A DNA stretch of 64,000 bases, taken from Futiania mangrovi. GTDB taxonomy: Bacteria; Pseudomonadota; Alphaproteobacteria; Futianiales; Futianiaceae. The notes beneath the pieces are model-generated. The model made no database searches, had not been told where the DNA came from, and was given only the letters and a program-made list of their open reading frames with translations. This document shows positions 17,977 through 27,740 of this stretch, piece after piece. Every line of letters starts with the position of its first letter. Position 1 is the first letter of the stretch. Location: the NCBI RefSeq assembly GCF_024158125.1, contig NZ_JAMZFT010000001.1, positions 1-64,000 on the forward strand, given 5' to 3'. The position numbers and the translations under genes are program-made.

Positions 17977-19563
17977 CTAGCCGAACAGCACGCTCGGCAG
18001 CCAGGTCGCGAGTTCCGGGAACGCCACCAGCAGGCCCAGCATGGTGAGCTGGATGACGATGAAGGGAATCACGCCCCGGTAGATGTCGCCCGTGCGCACG
18101 CCCGCCGGTGCCGCGCCGCGCAGGTAGAAGAGCGCGAAGCCGAACGGAGGCGTCAGGAACGACGTCTGCAGGTTGATCGCGAACATGACCCCAAGCCACA
18201 CCGGATCGGAGAACGGGTAGACGTCCATCTTGAACAGGATCACCGACACGATCGGCACGACGATGAAGATGATCTCGATGAAGTCCAGGATGAAGCCCAG
18301 CAGGAACATCACCAGCATCACGACCAGCATCGCGCCCGCCGCGCCGCCCGGCATGTTCTCCAGCACGTGATGCACCGCGGCCTCGCCACCGAAGCCGCGG
18401 AACACCAGGCTGAAGATCGCCGCGCCGAACAGGATGACGAACACCATAGCGGTCGTTTCCATGGTGGAGTTGACGACCGTCCGCAGGATGCCCGTGCGCC
18501 ACACCCGGCCGAGGCTGATCGCCAGGCCCCAGAGCAGCATCAGGCCGAGCGCCACGCAAAGGCCGATGCCGATCCAGTCGGTGAGTTCGTAGGCCGTCTT
18601 GGTGATGCGCACGTCCATGACCTGCGAGACGACCAGCATGCCGATGAGGCTGAGGCCGGCGAAATAGATCGGCCAGCCGTGCCGTTCGTCGAGACGCACG
18701 CCGGCAAGGAGGGTCGCGCCGATGGCGCCGACGCCCGCGGCCTCGGTCGGCGTCGCAATGCCCGCGAGGATCGAGCCCAGAACCGCAACGATCAGGATCA
18801 CCGGCGGCACGAGGCTGTGTCCCAGGGAGCGCAGCAGGTCGGCCGTGCTCATCTCCTTTTCCAGCGGGGGCAGGGCAGGGCTGCTCGACGGCCGGATGAT
18901 CGCCATGAACACCTGGTAGGTGATGTAGAGACCTACGAGAAGCAGACCCGGAATCAGCGCCGCCGCAAACAGGTCGCCGACCGAGACAGGCTGCGGCGAG
19001 AAATCGCCGATCGACATGCGTGCCTGCTGATAGACCGACGACAACTGGTCGCCCAGCAGGACCAGCACGATCGACGGCGGAATGATCTGGCCCAGCGTGC
19101 CCGCCGCGCAGATCGAACCCGTCGCGAGCTTCGGATCGTAGCCGTTCTTCAGCATCGTCGGCAGGGATAGCAGCGTCATGGTGACGACCGTCGCGCCCAC
19201 GATGCCCGTAGACGCCGCCAGCAACGCGCCCACGATCGAGACCGAGATGCCGAGGCCGCCGCGCAGCGTGCCGAACATCCGGCCCATGGATTCCAGCATC
19301 TCTTCCGCGACGCGGGAGCGTTCCAGCATCACGCCCATGAACACGAACATCGGAACGGCCATCAGAAGCTCGTTCTGCAGCGTCCCGTTGAGGCGCTGTG
19401 CAACCGCCTGCAGGAAGGAGAAGCTGAAGATGCCCAGAAGCTCGCCGATCATTGCGAAGATGATCGAGACGCCGGCGAGCGTGAACGCCACCGGGAAGCC
19501 CAGCAGCAGACCCCCGATGAGGCAGAGGATCAGCGCGATGTTGAGAAAGTCGCCGGCGGTCAT
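17977..19563 (-). CDS. dctM: TRAP transporter large permease (DctM type)
   Basis: This is the main transmembrane subunit of a sodium-coupled tripartite (TRAP) importer. The start at ATG 19563 overlaps the small-permease stop (ATGA) and gives 528 aa, longer than the roughly 425 aa of a standard DctM because of an extra membrane-containing insert in the C-terminal half (around the RLDERHGWPIYFAG segment). Multiple hydrophobic helices, GFPVAFTLAGVSI near the N-terminus, AVPMFVFMGVMLERS and IIPPSIVLVLLGDQL are typical. Last gene of the operon with the small permease and the Tat-exported binding protein. The substrate is inferred from that partner to be a 2-oxoacid or related carboxylate. Confidence 0.92.
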   Translation of the reverse strand: MTAGDFLNIALILCLIGGLLLGFPVAFTLAGVSIIFAMIGELLGIFSFSFLQAVAQRLNGTLQNELLMAVPMFVFMGVMLERSRVAEEMLESMGRMFGTLRGGLGISVSIVGALLAASTGIVGATVVTMTLLSLPTMLKNGYDPKLATGSICAAGTLGQIIPPSIVLVLLGDQLSSVYQQARMSIGDFSPQPVSVGDLFAAALIPGLLLVGLYITYQVFMAIIRPSSSPALPPLEKEMSTADLLRSLGHSLVPPVILIVAVLGSILAGIATPTEAAGVGAIGATLLAGVRLDERHGWPIYFAGLSLIGMLVVSQVMDVRITKTAYELTDWIGIGLCVALGLMLLWGLAISLGRVWRTGILRTVVNSTMETTAMVFVILFGAAIFSLVFRGFGGEAAVHHVLENMPGGAAGAMLVVMLVMFLLGFILDFIEIIFIVVPIVSVILFKMDVYPFSDPVWLGVMFAINLQTSFLTPPFGFALFYLRGAAPAGVRTGDIYRGVIPFIVIQLTMLGLLVAFPELATWLPSVLFG

Positions 19564-20114
19564 TGCACCGCTTCCTCCTTGCGTGCGGCCGGGCTCAGGT
19601 GCGTGTCGAGCTGGCCGGTCAGGACGAGTGCCGCACGTGCCGCCATCGACAGTCCCTGAAGCAGGATCAGAGCCGCGAATGCGACCGGAAGGCTTTTCAG
19701 CAGGAAGACCGCCTGGATGCCGCTCGTCTCCTTCGAACCCTCGAGGATCGACCAGGACTGGATCGCGATCGGCAGGGACACGTCGAGGATCAGCACGGCC
19801 ATCGGGGCGAGGAAGAACAGCGCCCCGAACAGGTCGGTCATCGCCTTGCCGCGCATCGAGCGTGCTGCGTAGAAGATGTCGACGCGGACATGGCCGCCGC
19901 GCAGCAGCACCGCCGCTGCGCCGAGCATGAACCCTGCCGCGTGCAGGTAGACGATGCTCTCCTGCATGGCCACGTGGCCGTAGCCGAACACGTAGCGCAG
20001 GAGAACGACGAGAAACTGCAAGAGCACCATGGGTAGCGCGAGCCACGCCACCGTCGCGCCGATCGATTCATTCATCCGGTCGATCGTGCGCGCGAAACCT
20101 TCGAGAAAGCTCAT
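19560..20114 (-). CDS. dctQ: TRAP transporter small permease (DctQ type)
   Basis: This is the small four-helix membrane subunit that pairs with the DctM-type permease. It has 184 aa, with hydrophobic segments at about 20-45, 55-75, 95-120 and 145-170. The family's conserved ES and RGGHVRVD elements are visible in MQESIVYLHAAGFMLGAAAVLLRGGHVRVDIF (given by landmarks: ES at the start, GGHVRVD at the end). The stop overlaps the dctM start by four bases. It is separated by 194 bases, including a strong hairpin, from the binding-protein gene upstream, which probably keeps permease expression lower than binding protein. Confidence 0.9.
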   Translation of the reverse strand: MSFLEGFARTIDRMNESIGATVAWLALPMVLLQFLVVLLRYVFGYGHVAMQESIVYLHAAGFMLGAAAVLLRGGHVRVDIFYAARSMRGKAMTDLFGALFFLAPMAVLILDVSLPIAIQSWSILEGSKETSGIQAVFLLKSLPVAFAALILLQGLSMAARAALVLTGQLDTHLSPAARKEEAVQ

Positions 20115-20254
20115 GGAACCGGCTCCCTGCCAAGCTTGCCGCGCGGGTCCTCTCCGGACCTCTTCGTCTTGGATGTGCCGTTGCGGGCGGTTGCCCGTCC
20201 CGGCGAGGCCTGCGCTGCGGCATCATGCCGCGAACGCGCCCGTCCCGGTAGTCA

Positions 20255-20305
20255 GATGCCCGCGCCACGGGGTGACGCGGGCATCCACTTTCGGGAACGG
20301 TCCCG
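20255..20305 (-). other. Intra-operon hairpins 3' of the TRAP binding-protein gene
   Basis: A perfect 10-bp stem (20255-20264 with 20276-20285, 11-nt loop) and a second small stem (20292-20296 with 20301-20305) lie between the binding-protein stop (20309) and dctQ. No T-tract follows on the minus strand, so they fit an mRNA-stabilising or attenuating element better than a full terminator. Confidence 0.55.
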
Positions 20306-20308
20306 GAC

Positions 20309-21400
20309 TTACATGTCCATCGCCTTGTCGCGCAGGTTCGCGTAAGGCTGGTCGGACAGCTGGGTCCAGCCACGCAGCGACTTGTACGCCGCCTGGTAGC
20401 TCTCGAACATCTTCTTGGTGATTGCGTCACCCTCGGCCGACTCAGCGACGACCTCCTGGGACGTCTTGAAGAATGCCGTGAAGAGCTCGTCGGAGAACTT
20501 CCGAAGCTGCACGCCGTGCTTGTTGATCAGCTCGTCGAGCGCGCGGCCGTTGTTGGCGTTGAACTCCGCCAGCGAGTAGTTGTTCTCGGCCATGCAGACG
20601 GCCTCCACAACGGCCTTGTCGCTGTCGGACAGGCTGTCCCACACGCCCTTGTTCATGCCCACGCCCAGGGTCGGCCCCGGCTCGTGGAAGCCCGGGTAGT
20701 AGTAGAACTTCACGACCTTGTAGAAGCCGAAGGCCAGGTCGTTCCACGGCCCCACCCACTCGGTCGCGTCGATGGCGCCCGACTGCAGCGACGGGAAGAT
20801 CTCGCCGCCCGGCAGGTTGACGGCGGTCGCGCCCAGGCGCCGCATCACCTCGCCGCCGAAGCCCGGCATCCGGATCTTCAGACCCTTGAGGTCTTCGAGC
20901 GTGTTGATCTCCTTGGCGAACCAGCCGCCCATCTGCGAACCGGTGTTGCCGGCCGAGAAGTGCTTCATGTTGAACTGCTCGCCCAGCTCGTCGCGGACCT
21001 GGGAGCCGCCCATGTGGTGCATCCAGGCGTCCATCTCCGCCGGCAGCAGCCCGCTGGGGACCGTGCAGCAGAAGTTGTAAGCCTTGGACTTGCCCTGCCA
21101 GTAGTAGTCGGCGGCATGGTACATGTCGGCCGCGCCGGACTGCACCGCGTCGAAGCTCTCGAACGGCGGAACCAGTTCGCCGGCTGCGTAGAGCGTGACC
21201 TTGATGCGGCCGTCGGTGGCCTTGGTGATGTTGTCAGCGATGCGCTGGGCGCCGGTGCCAAGGCCAGGGAAGTTCTTCGGCCAGGTGGTGACCATCTTGA
21301 GTTCGCGCACGCCTTGCGCGATCGCGGGGGCGGCGAACGTCGTGGCTGCAGCAGCAGCCGTCGCGACGCCCGCGCCCTTGATGAATGAGCGACGATCCAT
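20309..21400 (-). CDS. TRAP transporter substrate-binding protein, TakP-like (Tat-exported)
   Basis: This periplasmic binding protein captures a carboxylate and hands it to the DctQM permease. It has 363 aa, starting with a twin-arginine signal (MDRRSFIKGAG, then an Ala-rich core and APAIAQ cleavage site). The body matches the DctP family of the 2-oxoacid-binding TakP group: PGLGTGAQRIADNI, YYWQGKSKAYNFCCTVP, the QSGAIDATEWVGPWND region with its substrate-contacting Trp, and FHEPGPTLGV. The exact ligand is inferred. The ATG at 21400 is preceded by GGAGGAAAC, which is complementary to a stretch in the candidate sRNA near 57.93 kb. First gene of the operon. Confidence 0.92.
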   Translation of the reverse strand: MDRRSFIKGAGVATAAAAATTFAAPAIAQGVRELKMVTTWPKNFPGLGTGAQRIADNITKATDGRIKVTLYAAGELVPPFESFDAVQSGAADMYHAADYYWQGKSKAYNFCCTVPSGLLPAEMDAWMHHMGGSQVRDELGEQFNMKHFSAGNTGSQMGGWFAKEINTLEDLKGLKIRMPGFGGEVMRRLGATAVNLPGGEIFPSLQSGAIDATEWVGPWNDLAFGFYKVVKFYYYPGFHEPGPTLGVGMNKGVWDSLSDSDKAVVEAVCMAENNYSLAEFNANNGRALDELINKHGVQLRKFSDELFTAFFKTSQEVVAESAEGDAITKKMFESYQAAYKSLRGWTQLSDQPYANLRDKAMDM

Positions 21401-21475
21401 GGTACTATGTTTCCTCCACTTTCCCTGTCGGAGCAGGCCGCCAATCGGCGATCAGGCCTCAAGTCTTGTTCGTGG

Positions 21476-21560
21476 TTGACAGCCTGCGCGGCTGCCAGCC
21501 TATCTCCGATCCGCCCCCCAAAAGCAAGGAGATTTCATGTAGAGCGGCCTCTGCTATAGG
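21476..21560 (+). promoter_or_regulatory. Candidate promoters for ycjX-ycjF
   Basis: A perfect TTGACA (21476-21481) precedes CCTATC/TATCTC (21499-21506) at a 17-19 base spacing. A second -10-like TATAGG is at 21555-21560 without a good -35. Either would transcribe the YcjX/YcjF pair to the right. The 21401-21644 gap holds nothing else that I recognise. Confidence 0.35.
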
Positions 21561-21644
21561 TCGCACGGGCCGTCTGACACTTGTCTTGCGGCCGGTCATT
21601 CGTACTTGTGAAGAGATTTCCGGATCGGGCGGAGCTTGGCTGCA

Positions 21645-23054
21645 GTGGCATTGGGACGGCTTGCCGACGACGCGCTGGATGTGCTGTCGCGGATCGAAAC
21701 GGGCGGATTGTTCGAGCGGACGCTGCGCATCGGCGTGACCGGGCTGTCGCGGTCCGGCAAGACGGTTTTCGTGACCTCGCTCGTGCACAACCTGCTGCAG
21801 CGGGCGCGGCTGCAGCAGTTGCGTCTCGTGGCGGAAGGCCGGTTCGAGGTTGCGATCCTGCGTCCCCAGCCGGATCCGGAGGTGGCCCGCTTTGCGTTCG
21901 AGGCGCACCGCGACGCGCTGCTGGGCGCCGATCCGCACTGGCCGGAGGGCACGCGCCGGATCAGCCAGCTGCGGCTCTCGATCCGCTACCGCCCGACGGG
22001 GCTGCTGGCGCGCGCCGTCGGCGGCAGTTCGGTGCTGAACCTCGACATCGTCGATTATCCGGGCGAGTGGCTGCTCGACCTTCCGCTCCTGCGGCTCTCC
22101 TTTGCCGACTGGTCGGCGAAGGTGCTGGCGCAGGCGGAGCGTGGCGCGCGGGCCCAGCTTTCCGCGGACTGGCGCGCGGCGCTCGGCCGGACCGATCCCG
22201 ACACACCTGCCGACGAGGAGACCGCGCAGCGGCTGGCCGGTCTCTTCACCGCCTATCTGCGGGCCGCGCGCGGGTCGCAGGCGAATCTCTCGGAGCTTTC
22301 GCCCGGGCGGTTCCTGCTGCCGGGAGAGATGGAGGGGAGCCCCGCGCTGACCTTCTGCCCGCTGCCCCCGGGCGAGGGGCCGGGCAGGCGCGGCAGCCTG
22401 CGCGCAGCCATGGAGGAACGCTACCGCGCCTATGTCCGCCACGTGGTCCAACCGTTCTACACCCGGCATTTCGCGCGGCTCGACCGGCAGATCGTGCTGA
22501 TGGACCTGATGAGCGCGCTCAACGCGGGCGAGGAGGCATGGCGCGACCTGGAAACCGCGATGGACGACATCATGGAGAGCTTCCGGCCCGGTCCCGACAG
22601 CTGGCTGCGCCGCCTGATCGGCGGGCGCGTCACGCGCCTCCTGTTCGCCGCGACCAAGGCCGACCAGTTGCACCACTCCCAGCACGCAGCCCTCGAAGGC
22701 CTGATGGCGGGACTGGTGCGCCGGGCCTCCGACCGGGCCGCCTTTGCAGGCGCGGGCATCGGCACCATGGCGATCGCCGGAGTGCGCGCCACCACCGAAA
22801 CGACGGTGCGCGAAGGGGGCGAGCCCTTGGCGTGCGTCGAGGGGACGCCTGCGGGCGCGGCGGAGCGGGCCGCCGTCTTTCCCGGTCACCTGCCGGACCG
22901 GATCGAGGATCTCTTCCCGCCCGGCATGGCGCAGGGCGAGCGTTATCATTTCGTGTCCTTCGCGCCCCCGCGCGTGAGGGAGCCCGAGCGCGGCCTGCCG
23001 CACATCCGCGTCGACCGCGCGCTCGACTGGCTGATCGGGGAGGCGGCGTCGTGA
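21645..23054 (+). CDS. ycjX: YcjX-family P-loop ATPase/GTPase-like protein
   Basis: This is a DUF463/YcjX protein with Walker [11 protein letters not shown] near the N-terminus and [16 protein letters not shown] as a switch/Walker B-like region. It is about 469 aa. [16 protein letters not shown] resembles a G4-like TKAD motif. The family is linked to phage-shock and stress membrane proteins, but its role is not settled. The start is uncertain: the frame opens at TTG 21636, but GGAG at 21631-21634 is spaced correctly for GTG 21645. The stop overlaps the next gene's GTG by four bases (GTGA), so the two are co-translated. Confidence 0.88.
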   Translation: MALGRLADDALDVLSRIETGGLFERTLRIGVTGLSRSGKTVFVTSLVHNLLQRARLQQLRLVAEGRFEVAILRPQPDPEVARFAFEAHRDALLGADPHWPEGTRRISQLRLSIRYRPTGLLARAVGGSSVLNLDIVDYPGEWLLDLPLLRLSFADWSAKVLAQAERGARAQLSADWRAALGRTDPDTPADEETAQRLAGLFTAYLRAARGSQANLSELSPGRFLLPGEMEGSPALTFCPLPPGEGPGRRGSLRAAMEERYRAYVRHVVQPFYTRHFARLDRQIVLMDLMSALNAGEEAWRDLETAMDDIMESFRPGPDSWLRRLIGGRVTRLLFAATKADQLHHSQHAALEGLMAGLVRRASDRAAFAGAGIGTMAIAGVRATTETTVREGGEPLACVEGTPAGAAERAAVFPGHLPDRIEDLFPPGMAQGERYHFVSFAPPRVREPERGLPHIRVDRALDWLIGEAAS

Positions 23055-24073
23055 GCGGCGAGGAGACGCGCACCCATCGTCGTCCCGGCGTCTTTCCGGC
23101 GGGGCAGGGACAGGCAGAGCCCGGACCGGACGACTGGGGCGCGGAGGTGCCCGTGCCGCAGGCCGCGCCGGTCCGCCCACTGCCCGTCGCGGGGCGGGGC
23201 TGGCGTCCGCTCGGCTGGGCGTTCGGCGCGCTGGGACTGCTCGTCAGCTTCTGGATCGGCTACGAGATCGACGCGATGGTGCGCCGCTTCTTGGCGGACT
23301 ATCCGCCGCTCGGCTATGCGGCGCTCGCGCTTGCCGCGGTGCTCGTCGCTGGCTTGCTGGGTTTCGCGCTGCGCGAGGTGTTGGCGCTGCGCCGCCTGCG
23401 CCGCATCGACCGGCTGCGCCGCCGGGCGGCGGGCGTGCTGGCCGCGGGCCGCGACGCCGTTGCCGCATGCGAAGTGGCGGGCGAGGTGCGGGCGCTCTAC
23501 GCCGGCCGGCCCGACGCGGCCTGGTCGGCGCAGGGGCTCGACGACGCGCTCTCGGGCCTGATGGACGGGGACGCGATCCTGCACGAGGTCGAACGCCGCG
23601 TGCTGAGCCCGCTCGACACCGCAGCCCAGGCGGCGATCCGCCGGGCGGCGGCGCGCGTGACCGCCGTCACGGCCATCGCGCCCGCGGTCGGCATCGACAC
23701 CGCGGTGGTGCTCGCCAACAATGTCCGGCTGGTGCGCGAGATTGCGGCGATCTACGGCGGGCGTCCGGGCTTCATGGCGTCGTCGCGCCTCGTGCGCGAG
23801 GTGGCCATCAGCCTCGTCTTCGCAGGCGGCATGTCGGTCGGCGACGACATCCTCTCGCAGATCGCCGGCCACGGCCTGACCGCGAAGATCTCCACCCGCC
23901 TCGGCGAGGGACTGGTCAATGGCGCGCTGACGGGCCGCGTCGGCCTCATTGCCATGGACATGTGCCGGCCGCTGCCCTTCACCGCCGTGAAGCGCCCGCG
24001 GCTGCGCGATCTCGTGGCCGGCTTGGCCGACCGCATCGGGCGCACCTCGCAGGAGGAGGGCGTGCAGACCTGA
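23051..24073 (+). CDS. ycjF: YcjF-family (DUF697/TIGR01620) inner-membrane protein
   Basis: The predicted protein is 340 aa, starting at GTG 23051, which overlaps the ycjX stop. A Pro-rich cytoplasmic N-terminus is followed by two hydrophobic segments ([20 protein letters not shown] and [19 protein letters not shown]), then an Arg-rich linker and a C-terminal DUF697 domain with [18 protein letters not shown] and [11 protein letters not shown]. The partner gene of ycjX in nearly all proteobacteria; the pair probably works together at the inner membrane, but the biochemical function is unknown. Confidence 0.88.
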   Translation: MSGEETRTHRRPGVFPAGQGQAEPGPDDWGAEVPVPQAAPVRPLPVAGRGWRPLGWAFGALGLLVSFWIGYEIDAMVRRFLADYPPLGYAALALAAVLVAGLLGFALREVLALRRLRRIDRLRRRAAGVLAAGRDAVAACEVAGEVRALYAGRPDAAWSAQGLDDALSGLMDGDAILHEVERRVLSPLDTAAQAAIRRAAARVTAVTAIAPAVGIDTAVVLANNVRLVREIAAIYGGRPGFMASSRLVREVAISLVFAGGMSVGDDILSQIAGHGLTAKISTRLGEGLVNGALTGRVGLIAMDMCRPLPFTAVKRPRLRDLVAGLADRIGRTSQEEGVQT

Positions 24074-24148
24074 CCCGCCAGCCTGCCTCTCGCGCGGGCC
24101 CGCGTTCTGCGATAAGGGGCGGGGAGCGCAGCGCGAAGGGGCAGGGAC

Positions 24149-25045
24149 ATGGGCGGCATGATCGGGAGCATCGCGCCGGTACTGATACCGACGTTCCTTC
24201 TGCCGCTCGCGGGGTATCTCTGGTCGCGCTCGCCCGTCCCCTTCGAGACAGCGTTCGTCACGCGCATCGTCGTCTACATCGGCTCACCCTGCCTGATCTT
24301 CGGCACGCTTGCGGCCGCCGACATCCCGCGCGAGGCGTTTCTCGACATGGCGGGGGCGAGCGTCCTGGCGCATTTCAGCTTCGCGGCCCTGGGCGCGGCG
24401 GTGATCTGGGCCTCGCGGATGCACGTGCGGACCTATCTCGCGCCCTTCACGCTGGCCAATGGCGGCAATCTCGGCCTGCCGGTGTGCCTCTTCGCCTTCG
24501 GGCAGGAGGGGCTGGCACTGGGCATCAGCTATTTCGTCATCCAGTCGGTGCTGATGTTCACCTTCGGGGTATGGCTCATGTCCGGGCAGGCATCGCTGAA
24601 GCCCCTGCTCAAGATGCCGATGCTCTATGCCGCCGCGGCGGGTATTGGGGTCACCGTCCTCGAGGTCGAGGTTCCGCGCTGGATCATGAACACGGCGACG
24701 CTGACCGGCGGCATGGTGATTCCGCTGATGCTGATCACGCTCGGCGTCTCGCTCGGCCGGCTCAACCCGAAGGGGCTGGGGCGCAGCCTGTGGCTGTCGC
24801 TGGTCAAGCTCGCCATCGGCATCGGCGCGGGGTTCCTGCTGGCCGACATCTTCGGCATGACGGGTGCGGCGCGCGGCGTGCTGATCCTGCAATGCGCGAT
24901 GCCCGCCGCCGTCTACACCTACCTCTTTACCGAGCATTACGGCGGCCGGTCCGAGGAGGTGGCGGGCGTCGTCTTCGTCTCGACGCTGCTCGTCGTGCTC
25001 GCCTTGCCGCCGCTTGTGGGCTATGTGCTCACCACCGCATCCTGA
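24149..25045 (+). CDS. AEC-family (auxin efflux carrier-like) transporter
   Basis: This is a membrane transporter of 298 aa with about ten hydrophobic helices. Two inverted halves are visible, each containing an N/G-rich broken helix: [17 protein letters not shown] in the first and [12 protein letters not shown] in the second. The short central connector ([13 protein letters not shown]) is typical of bacterial AEC proteins, which move organic anions such as malate or malonate; the substrate cannot be inferred here. The ATG at 24149 has AGGGGCAGGGA upstream. It is probably co-transcribed with the following phosphoribosyltransferase (35-base gap). Confidence 0.85.
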   Translation: MGGMIGSIAPVLIPTFLLPLAGYLWSRSPVPFETAFVTRIVVYIGSPCLIFGTLAAADIPREAFLDMAGASVLAHFSFAALGAAVIWASRMHVRTYLAPFTLANGGNLGLPVCLFAFGQEGLALGISYFVIQSVLMFTFGVWLMSGQASLKPLLKMPMLYAAAAGIGVTVLEVEVPRWIMNTATLTGGMVIPLMLITLGVSLGRLNPKGLGRSLWLSLVKLAIGIGAGFLLADIFGMTGAARGVLILQCAMPAAVYTYLFTEHYGGRSEEVAGVVFVSTLLVVLALPPLVGYVLTTAS

Positions 25046-25080
25046 GGACGAACGAGACGGCGCAAGGGAAGGGCAAGGGC

Positions 25081-25581
25081 ATGAGCGCACCGGGCGAGAA
25101 GGGCTTTCCGGTTTCCTGGGACCAGCTGCACCGCGACGGCCGCGCGCTGGCGTGGCGGCTGGCGGAGCGTGCGCCGTTCGCCGGCCTCGTGACGATCACG
25201 CGCGGCGGGCTGGTGCCTGCGGCCATCGTCGCGCGGGAGCTTGGCATCCGCCTGATCGAGACCGTCTCCATCGTCTCCTACGACCACAAGGCGCAGGGCG
25301 AGATGCAGGTGCTGAAGCCCGTTTCGCCGGAACTGCTGGAGCGCACGAACGGCGGCGAGGGGCTGCTGATCGTCGACGACCTCGTCGACACGGGCAAGAC
25401 CGCGCGCCTCGTCCGCGAGATGATCCCCAAGGCGCACTTCGCGACCGTCTACGCCAAGCCCGCGGGCCGTCCGCTGGTCGACACCTTCGTGACGGAGGTG
25501 AGCCAGGACACCTGGGTCTATTTCCCCTGGGACCTCGGGCTGCAGTTCGTCCAGCCGATCAACCGCAGCGCGCCGCTCTGA
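25081..25581 (+). CDS. gpt: Xanthine-guanine phosphoribosyltransferase
   Basis: This purine-salvage enzyme converts xanthine, guanine (and hypoxanthine) plus PRPP to the nucleotide. It has 166 aa. The PRPP loop [14 protein letters not shown] is characteristic, preceded by the type I PRTase core [19 protein letters not shown]. The C-terminal [11 protein letters not shown] is the XGPRT hallmark. The ATG at 25081 follows GGGAAGGGCAAGGGC. It ends 7 bases before the convergent HyuA-type stop. Confidence 0.95.
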   Translation: MSAPGEKGFPVSWDQLHRDGRALAWRLAERAPFAGLVTITRGGLVPAAIVARELGIRLIETVSIVSYDHKAQGEMQVLKPVSPELLERTNGGEGLLIVDDLVDTGKTARLVREMIPKAHFATVYAKPAGRPLVDTFVTEVSQDTWVYFPWDLGLQFVQPINRSAPL

Positions 25582-25588
25582 CCGGCCG

Positions 25589-27583
25589 CTAGCCCGCGAT
25601 CCGCGGCCGTCCGAAGGCGGTCACGCGGATCCGCGCCTCCACGAAGCTGACGAGCCCGCCGTCGAGGTGGGCGACGACGTCCTCGCGCTCGGTCCGCGTC
25701 TCCACGTCGCCCGAGCCTGCCTCCCGCGCCCGCCCTCTGGCGAGCGTTGCGGCCCGCGCTTCCGCCTCCGCCGCCGCGGTTTCGAGCGACGGGAAGTCCT
25801 CCGGCGTGCCGTCCACGTGGATGCGGAACAGGCCCTCCTCGGGCTGTGTCACCAGCGCGTCGACCGCGACCCGCACATGGCCCGCCACCGCGCCGATGGC
25901 GTTGGCGACGTCGGCATGCTCCGGGATCAGCGCCCGCGTGCCCACCAGGTCCGCAATCGCCGGGTACCAGGTTGCCGCGGATGCGCCCAGCGCGATCACG
26001 GGGCGGTCGAGCCGCACGCTCAGCGAAACCGTGCCCCGATGGCCGTCGAGCGCACGCGCGATGGCGGGGTCCGCGGCGCTCAGTCCCTCCGCCCCGTCGG
26101 CGGCGAGGCCTGCGTCGATCAGCGCATCCGCCGACGCCCGCGTCAGCGCGTCCGCGATGCGCGCGGCGACGGTTTCCGCATGCGGCGCGAAGGCGCGCCC
26201 GCGCGGATCCTTCGTCCGCGCCAGCAGGGCGAGGCCCGCCCGCGCGGCGTCTGCGTCCCAGCGTCCGTCCCGGCCCAGCACATGGGCGGCGTCGGTCGGC
26301 GTCGGTCCCGCCAGCAGCACGAGGCCCCGCGCCGCCAACCGGTCGATGGCGGTGAGCGCCGCGCGCCCCGGCGCGACCGCCTCCAGCGCCTGCGGCCCGT
26401 GGCCCAGCGCCTCCAGGATCGCGGCCTCCGTCCGGCTGAGACCGTCCGCCATCGCCCCGGCCCGACCGGCGGAAACGAGAAAGCGCCCGTCCGTCTCCGC
26501 GGGCCTTGCGCGCGCCGCCTGTGCCGCCAGCGTCTCGCCCACGCCCGGATGCGCGCCTGCGAGCAGAGAGAGCGGCACCGCGCGCCGCGGCCCCAGCGCC
26601 ACCCGCAGGCCGAGGCCCCGTTGCACCAGCCGCACCTCGCTGTCGCCGCCGAGGCCGCGCGTCTGCATGGCGACCGCGCGCACCATGGTGCGGAAGCCGC
26701 CGACCTGCGCGCCGTCGGCGCTCAGCCGCGGCAGCCCGGCTTCGAGCGCCGCGATGTCCGTCGTCGTCCCCCCGATGTCGGAGACGAGCGCATCCTCGGC
26801 CCCGCACAGGAAGCGCGCGCCGACGAGGCTCGCCGCCGGCCCGGACAGCACCGTCTCGATGGGATGGGTCAGGGCCACGTGCGCGCTGACCAGCGAGCCG
26901 TCGCCCTTCACCACCATCAGCGGCGCGCGGATGCCGTGGCTGGCGAGCATCGCGCCCGTGTCCCGCACCAGCCGGGCGAGCAGGCCGATCAGCCGTGCGT
27001 TCAGCACCGCCGTCAGCGCCCGGCGCGGTCCGTCGAGCGCGCTGGTCAGTTCATGGCTGCAGGTGACGGGCAGCCCCTTGATGGCGGTCACGAGGTCGCG
27101 CACCCGCTCCTCGTGCGCCGGGTTGCGCACGGCGAAGGCCCCCGCCACCGCCACGCCCGTGACGCCTGGATCCAGCGCGGCGAGGAAGGCGCGCACCGCG
27201 TCCTCGCCCAGCGGCATGGCTTCCCGCCCGGTCGCCGTGTGCCCGCCATCGACGACCGCCACGGGATCGCCCTTGAGCGCGGCACGAAGCCCCGCGCGGT
27301 CGAGCGCGGCCTCCCCCAGCCCGACCAGGATCAGCGCCACGCGCCCGCCCTGTCCCTCCACCACGGCGTTGGTCGCGAGCGTCGTGGAGAGCGAGACGAG
27401 GCCGATGCGGCCAGGCACGGCCTCCGCCCGCCCCAGCACGTCCGCCACCGCCGCGCCGAGGCCCGCCGCATAGTCCGCGCGCGTGGTCAGCGCCTTCGCC
27501 TTGGCGACGACGCCACGGTCCTCGTCGAACAGCACGGCGTCGGTGAAGGTGCCACCGGTGTCGAGGCCGAGCAGCAGGCTCAT
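25589..27583 (-). CDS. Hydantoinase/oxoprolinase family protein, HyuA-type subunit
   Basis: This is an ATP-dependent amidohydrolase subunit (664 aa) of the hydantoinase A/acetone carboxylase beta/5-oxoprolinase family. The N-terminal nucleotide-binding half opens with LGLDTGGTFTDAVLFDE. The second half of the ASKHA-type fold has LVSDIGGTTTDIAALE. SLSTTLATNAVVEG is also typical. Its partner HyuB is normally encoded next door; none is seen on either side, so the protein may work with an unlinked subunit or alone. The C-terminal 100 residues (Ala/Glu/Arg-rich, then VEARIRVTAFGRPRIAG) are family-like. Which substrate it acts on cannot be read from the sequence. Confidence 0.88.
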   Translation of the reverse strand: MSLLLGLDTGGTFTDAVLFDEDRGVVAKAKALTTRADYAAGLGAAVADVLGRAEAVPGRIGLVSLSTTLATNAVVEGQGGRVALILVGLGEAALDRAGLRAALKGDPVAVVDGGHTATGREAMPLGEDAVRAFLAALDPGVTGVAVAGAFAVRNPAHEERVRDLVTAIKGLPVTCSHELTSALDGPRRALTAVLNARLIGLLARLVRDTGAMLASHGIRAPLMVVKGDGSLVSAHVALTHPIETVLSGPAASLVGARFLCGAEDALVSDIGGTTTDIAALEAGLPRLSADGAQVGGFRTMVRAVAMQTRGLGGDSEVRLVQRGLGLRVALGPRRAVPLSLLAGAHPGVGETLAAQAARARPAETDGRFLVSAGRAGAMADGLSRTEAAILEALGHGPQALEAVAPGRAALTAIDRLAARGLVLLAGPTPTDAAHVLGRDGRWDADAARAGLALLARTKDPRGRAFAPHAETVAARIADALTRASADALIDAGLAADGAEGLSAADPAIARALDGHRGTVSLSVRLDRPVIALGASAATWYPAIADLVGTRALIPEHADVANAIGAVAGHVRVAVDALVTQPEEGLFRIHVDGTPEDFPSLETAAAEAEARAATLARGRAREAGSGDVETRTEREDVVAHLDGGLVSFVEARIRVTAFGRPRIAG

Positions 27584-27652
27584 CCCGCTGCCCTCCGCCC
27601 GCAGGTGGGGTAGGGCACGGCTTGGGCGGCGCGGGCAGCGGGCGTCGTCATG

Positions 27653-27685
27653 TCAGGCATGGTCCTCGGGTGTCCGGATGCCTGA
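27653..27685. repeat. 8-bp inverted repeat in the hyuA/DUF547 gap
   Basis: TCAGGCAT (27653-27660) and ATGCCTGA (27678-27685) form a 17-nt-spaced inverted repeat in the 157-bp gap upstream of the HyuA-type gene. It could be an operator or a hairpin; there is no T-tract, so a terminator is less likely. Confidence 0.3.
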
Positions 27686-27740
27686 TGTGCGGACAGGCGC
27701 GCGCGGCGTCAATGGCTTCCTGTGGGCGAGGGAGTGCGTG

